7,763 bases of DNA. Origin: Opitutales bacterium. GTDB taxonomy: Bacteria > Verrucomicrobiota > Verrucomicrobiia > Opitutales > T3Sed10-336. The notes under the pieces are model-generated. The model had not been told where the DNA came from and ran no database searches. It worked only from the letters and a program-made list of their open reading frames with translations. The stretch lies in assembly GCA_007132315.1 (NCBI GenBank), contig SLOW01000162.1:1-7763 (forward strand), written 5' to 3'. Positions 6,328-7,763 of this stretch are shown here, piece after piece. Position 1 is the stretch's first letter. The number at the start of each line of letters is the position of its first letter. The translations under genes and the position numbers were made by a program.

Positions 6328-7278
6328 ATGAGGTCAATCCCAAGGAACAAACCGGAACGTCGATACTTCCCGCTGCCATCCCAGGGCACCACCGTACCGG
6401 CCGCAATTGCCTGTTGGCTGCTGGGCGTATGGGGCATCTCGCTCGCAGCCGAAGACATCAGGTACCCGGAAATCAATCGGGATTCGGAAGCAAAGGACAC
6501 GGTGAACCTGTACGCAGGCACGGACCTCGTATCCATGTACGTCTCACGCGGCCTTATTTTCTCCGACCGGGTATCGCTGCAGCCGTGGCTGGAGGTGGAT
6601 GGCCCCCTGTTTCGCGAAGACATCGGGGGCCTCTCCAACGTCCGTTGGTTCGCCGGAAACTGGAACTCGATCCAGCCCGGCGGCGCCGTGGAAGGTGAAG
6701 CCCGCACGGGACGCCAGGAACGCCTGCGCGACTGGTTCGAAGCCGATCTTTACGCGGGGGTTCGGGCGAGCTTCGCGCAACATTGGACCGGGTCGCTCCG
6801 CTTCAATTATTACACCTCGCCGTCCGATTCGTTCGGCGACTTGCACGAGCTGGACGCCCGGCTGAGCTTCGACGACGCCCACTGGTGGCCCGACGCGGAC
6901 GGATTCGCCCTCAATCCGTCGCTCCGCGTCACCAAGACCACCCGCAACCGCGACGGGCCCAACGCCTGGTACCTGCAAGCGGGGATTCGTCCCGGCGGTC
7001 AACTGGCCGGCCTGCCTTGGGGCATGCACCTGGAAGTACCGCTGCTTTTCGGCTTTGGTGCCGACGGGCAATACCTAACTCCCGATCGAGAGCACCACTT
7101 CGGCTTTTTTCAAACCGGAGTGACCGCCAGTGTCCCGCTCGACACCTACTGGGATTGGCGCGGCTCCCTGAGCCTCGCCTTCGGATTCGACGTCATCGCC
7201 GTGCGCGACCGCGAGCTCAATTTCCGCGGCGACCGAACCACGGGCGTGGCCCGCGCCGGCCTGAGTTACAGTTACTAG
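6328..7278 (+). CDS. probable outer-membrane beta-barrel protein
   Basis: This 316-aa protein starts at ATG 6328 (MRSIPRNKPERRYFPL). A basic n-region leads to a hydrophobic stretch at about 22-40 (TVPAAIACWLLGVWGISLA), with a likely cleavage after SLAA before EDIRYP. The mature part alternates polar and hydrophobic residues, is rich in aromatics and Gly, and ends RAGLSYSY, a terminal aromatic as in Gram-negative outer-membrane barrels. Near the N-terminus, TVNLYAGTDLVSMYVSRGL (58-76) followed by SLQPWLEVDG resembles the 'Y.(S/W)RG ... QP.L' pattern of the Gcw_chp-type putative porins. This resemblance is from memory. Later strands include LRFNYYTSP, LNPSLRVTKTT, WYLQAGIRPGG and SLSLAFGFDVIAV. 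Role and substrate are unknown. It is not obviously co-transcribed with a neighbour, since a broken gene lies upstream and repeats downstream. No good ribosome-binding site is seen. Confidence 0.82.
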   Translation: MRSIPRNKPERRYFPLPSQGTTVPAAIACWLLGVWGISLAAEDIRYPEINRDSEAKDTVNLYAGTDLVSMYVSRGLIFSDRVSLQPWLEVDGPLFREDIGGLSNVRWFAGNWNSIQPGGAVEGEARTGRQERLRDWFEADLYAGVRASFAQHWTGSLRFNYYTSPSDSFGDLHELDARLSFDDAHWWPDADGFALNPSLRVTKTTRNRDGPNAWYLQAGIRPGGQLAGLPWGMHLEVPLLFGFGADGQYLTPDREHHFGFFQTGVTASVPLDTYWDWRGSLSLAFGFDVIAVRDRELNFRGDRTTGVARAGLSYSY

Positions 7279-7531
7279 CAGCGTGTCGGCGAAGCCCGCA
7301 CCCATTAAGAGTTACGTGGAGCGTTGCCCTCCGGAAAATCTTGCGCGGTTTGCGCGAGAGTTCAGAAATGAGGGACTGAAAGAATGGCGCTCGGTTGTGG
7401 CGTTTTATCGTTTGACGAAACCGAAGCGAGATCGGGGTCACGGTCGCCATAAGGTGGCCCCGTTGAGGGCTATTGCGAGGGAAACAGGCCATCCCTTCCG
7501 TCCGGAACGCTTGCGCCCATGCGGAAGCTTG
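7279..7531. other. intergenic region after the barrel gene
   Basis: There is no convincing gene here. It contains the second 38-nt motif (7333-7370) and a hairpin, GGGGTCAC (7434-7441) with GTGGCCCC (7454-7461), that includes one G-T wobble. A frame open from 7283 reads PENLARFAREFRNEGLKEW around the repeat and looks faintly protein-like, but it runs across the intron boundary at 7580, so I do not call it a gene. It could be a decayed coding remnant. Confidence 0.4.
7333..7370 (+). repeat. 38-nt hairpin motif, copy 2
   Basis: This matches 2490-2527 at 31 of 38 positions without gaps. The stem CTTGCGC / GCGCGAG around GGTTT is kept, with the wobble at a different position from copy 1, and TTCAGAAATG at the end is identical. 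Position is 55 nt after the barrel stop codon. Confidence 0.55.
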
Positions 7532-7572
7532 GCCCTCCCCGGAGCAAGGCCGTACCGGCGGCCCTGGAGGGC
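7532..7572 (+). repeat. strong hairpin immediately upstream of the group II intron
   Basis: GCCCTCC (7532-7538) pairs with GGAGGGC (7566-7572), and inside it GGCCG (7548-7552) pairs with CGGCC (7559-7563). The structure ends 7 nt before the intron's first base. The tail GGAGGGCGGCGCTC resembles, from memory, a dispersed GC-rich repeat of Verrucomicrobiota. It could be a terminator-like structure or a repeat that served as the intron's target. There is no T-run. Confidence 0.45.
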
Positions 7573-7579
7573 GGCGCTC

Positions 7580-7763
7580 GTGCGAATACACATACATGAA
7601 ATCAAATGGTGAAAGTCCAAAATCTTCCGAGGCGTCAAGGGGAGATCAGCTGAAGGCAACTGCGTCGCCGTGAGGCGGGGTGGGGAGCAGCCGGAAGCGG
7701 ACCCGCGGTCCCAAACGAGAGTGAACACGATTCGGCCTACTGAAGCGGCGAGCCTGCGAGCGA
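7580..7763 (+). mobile_element. group II intron, 5' part of domain I, cut by the window edge
   Basis: The segment opens with GTGCGAATAC, matching the group II intron 5' consensus GUGYG. It continues with hallmarks of bacterial group II domain I: GGTGAAAGTCC at 7608-7618, AGCTGAAGGCAACTGCG at 7649-7665, GTGAGGCGGGGTGGGGAGCA at 7670-7689, GCCGGAAGCGGACCCGC at 7690-7706, and AACGAGAGTGAACACGA further on. Group II introns are self-splicing ribozymes that move by retrohoming through an encoded reverse transcriptase/maturase. That protein and domains II-VI would lie beyond the right edge. The boundary at 7580 comes from the consensus and could be off by a base or two. The structural class cannot be set from 184 nt. 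Confidence 0.85.

Noticed and set aside
7283..7612. 109-codon open frame following the barrel gene
   Set aside because: It contains the 38-nt repeat, crosses the group II intron boundary at 7580, and has no recognised family; at most it is a decayed remnant.
7758..7762. GAGCG as the intron's EBS1 pairing with CGCTC at 7575-7579
   Set aside because: Five matching bases in GC-rich sequence are expected by chance, and the position seems too early in domain I to accept without the full fold.
1..7763. CRISPR array, tRNA, rRNA, toxin-antitoxin pair or defence cluster
   Set aside because: No regularly spaced direct repeats, no cloverleaf or rRNA motifs, and no such gene pairs were found on either strand.

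Overview
The window looks like a piece of a GC-rich, Gram-negative bacterial chromosome. The best guess is Verrucomicrobiota (Opitutia-like) or a related PVC lineage. The clues are a secreted protein with the 'SDDLxSW ... RFYRI' pattern I associate with verrucomicrobial exported proteins, a relic of the BNR_4 family (common in polysaccharide-degrading marine and soil bacteria), weak or absent Shine-Dalgarno signals in front of several genes, and intergenic spaces full of small structured repeats. This placement is an inference; there is no rRNA or universal marker gene.

Layout: (1) 3-110, the possible last 35 codons of a gene entering from the left. (2) 110-408, an AT-rich spacer with a nested inverted-repeat element (110-210) and a second large imperfect hairpin (330-402). 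(3) 409-2073, minus strand, an exported 554-aa protein of unknown function with two related C-terminal beta-rich units. (4) 2074-2628, a long spacer with diverged tandem repeat units, hairpins and the first copy of a 38-nt hairpin motif. (5) 2629-3474, plus strand, a small MscS-type mechanosensitive channel. (6) 3497-5335, minus strand and convergent with it, a 612-aa SLC13/DASS-type anion transporter with two cytoplasmic TrkA_C (RCK_C) domains. (7) 5546-6186, a BNR_4-family gene that has lost its middle and changed frame. (8) 6328-7278, a 316-aa signal-peptide-bearing probable outer-membrane beta-barrel. (9) 7279-7579, a spacer with the second copy of the 38-nt motif and a strong hairpin. (10) 7580 to the right edge, the 5' end of a group II intron, whose remainder lies outside the window.

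There is no evident operon: intact neighbours are convergent, divergent or separated by repeats. MscS and the SLC13 transporter are both inner-membrane proteins linked to solute balance, but their convergent arrangement does not imply co-regulation. The window reads as ordinary membrane and envelope genes set in a repeat-rich, mobile-element-marked background. I see no defence system, CRISPR array, biosynthetic cluster or other complete new system. The most unusual items are the nested element at 110-210, the repeated 38-nt hairpin motif, the duplicated domain in the exported protein, and the group II intron placed just after a hairpin that may itself be a dispersed repeat.
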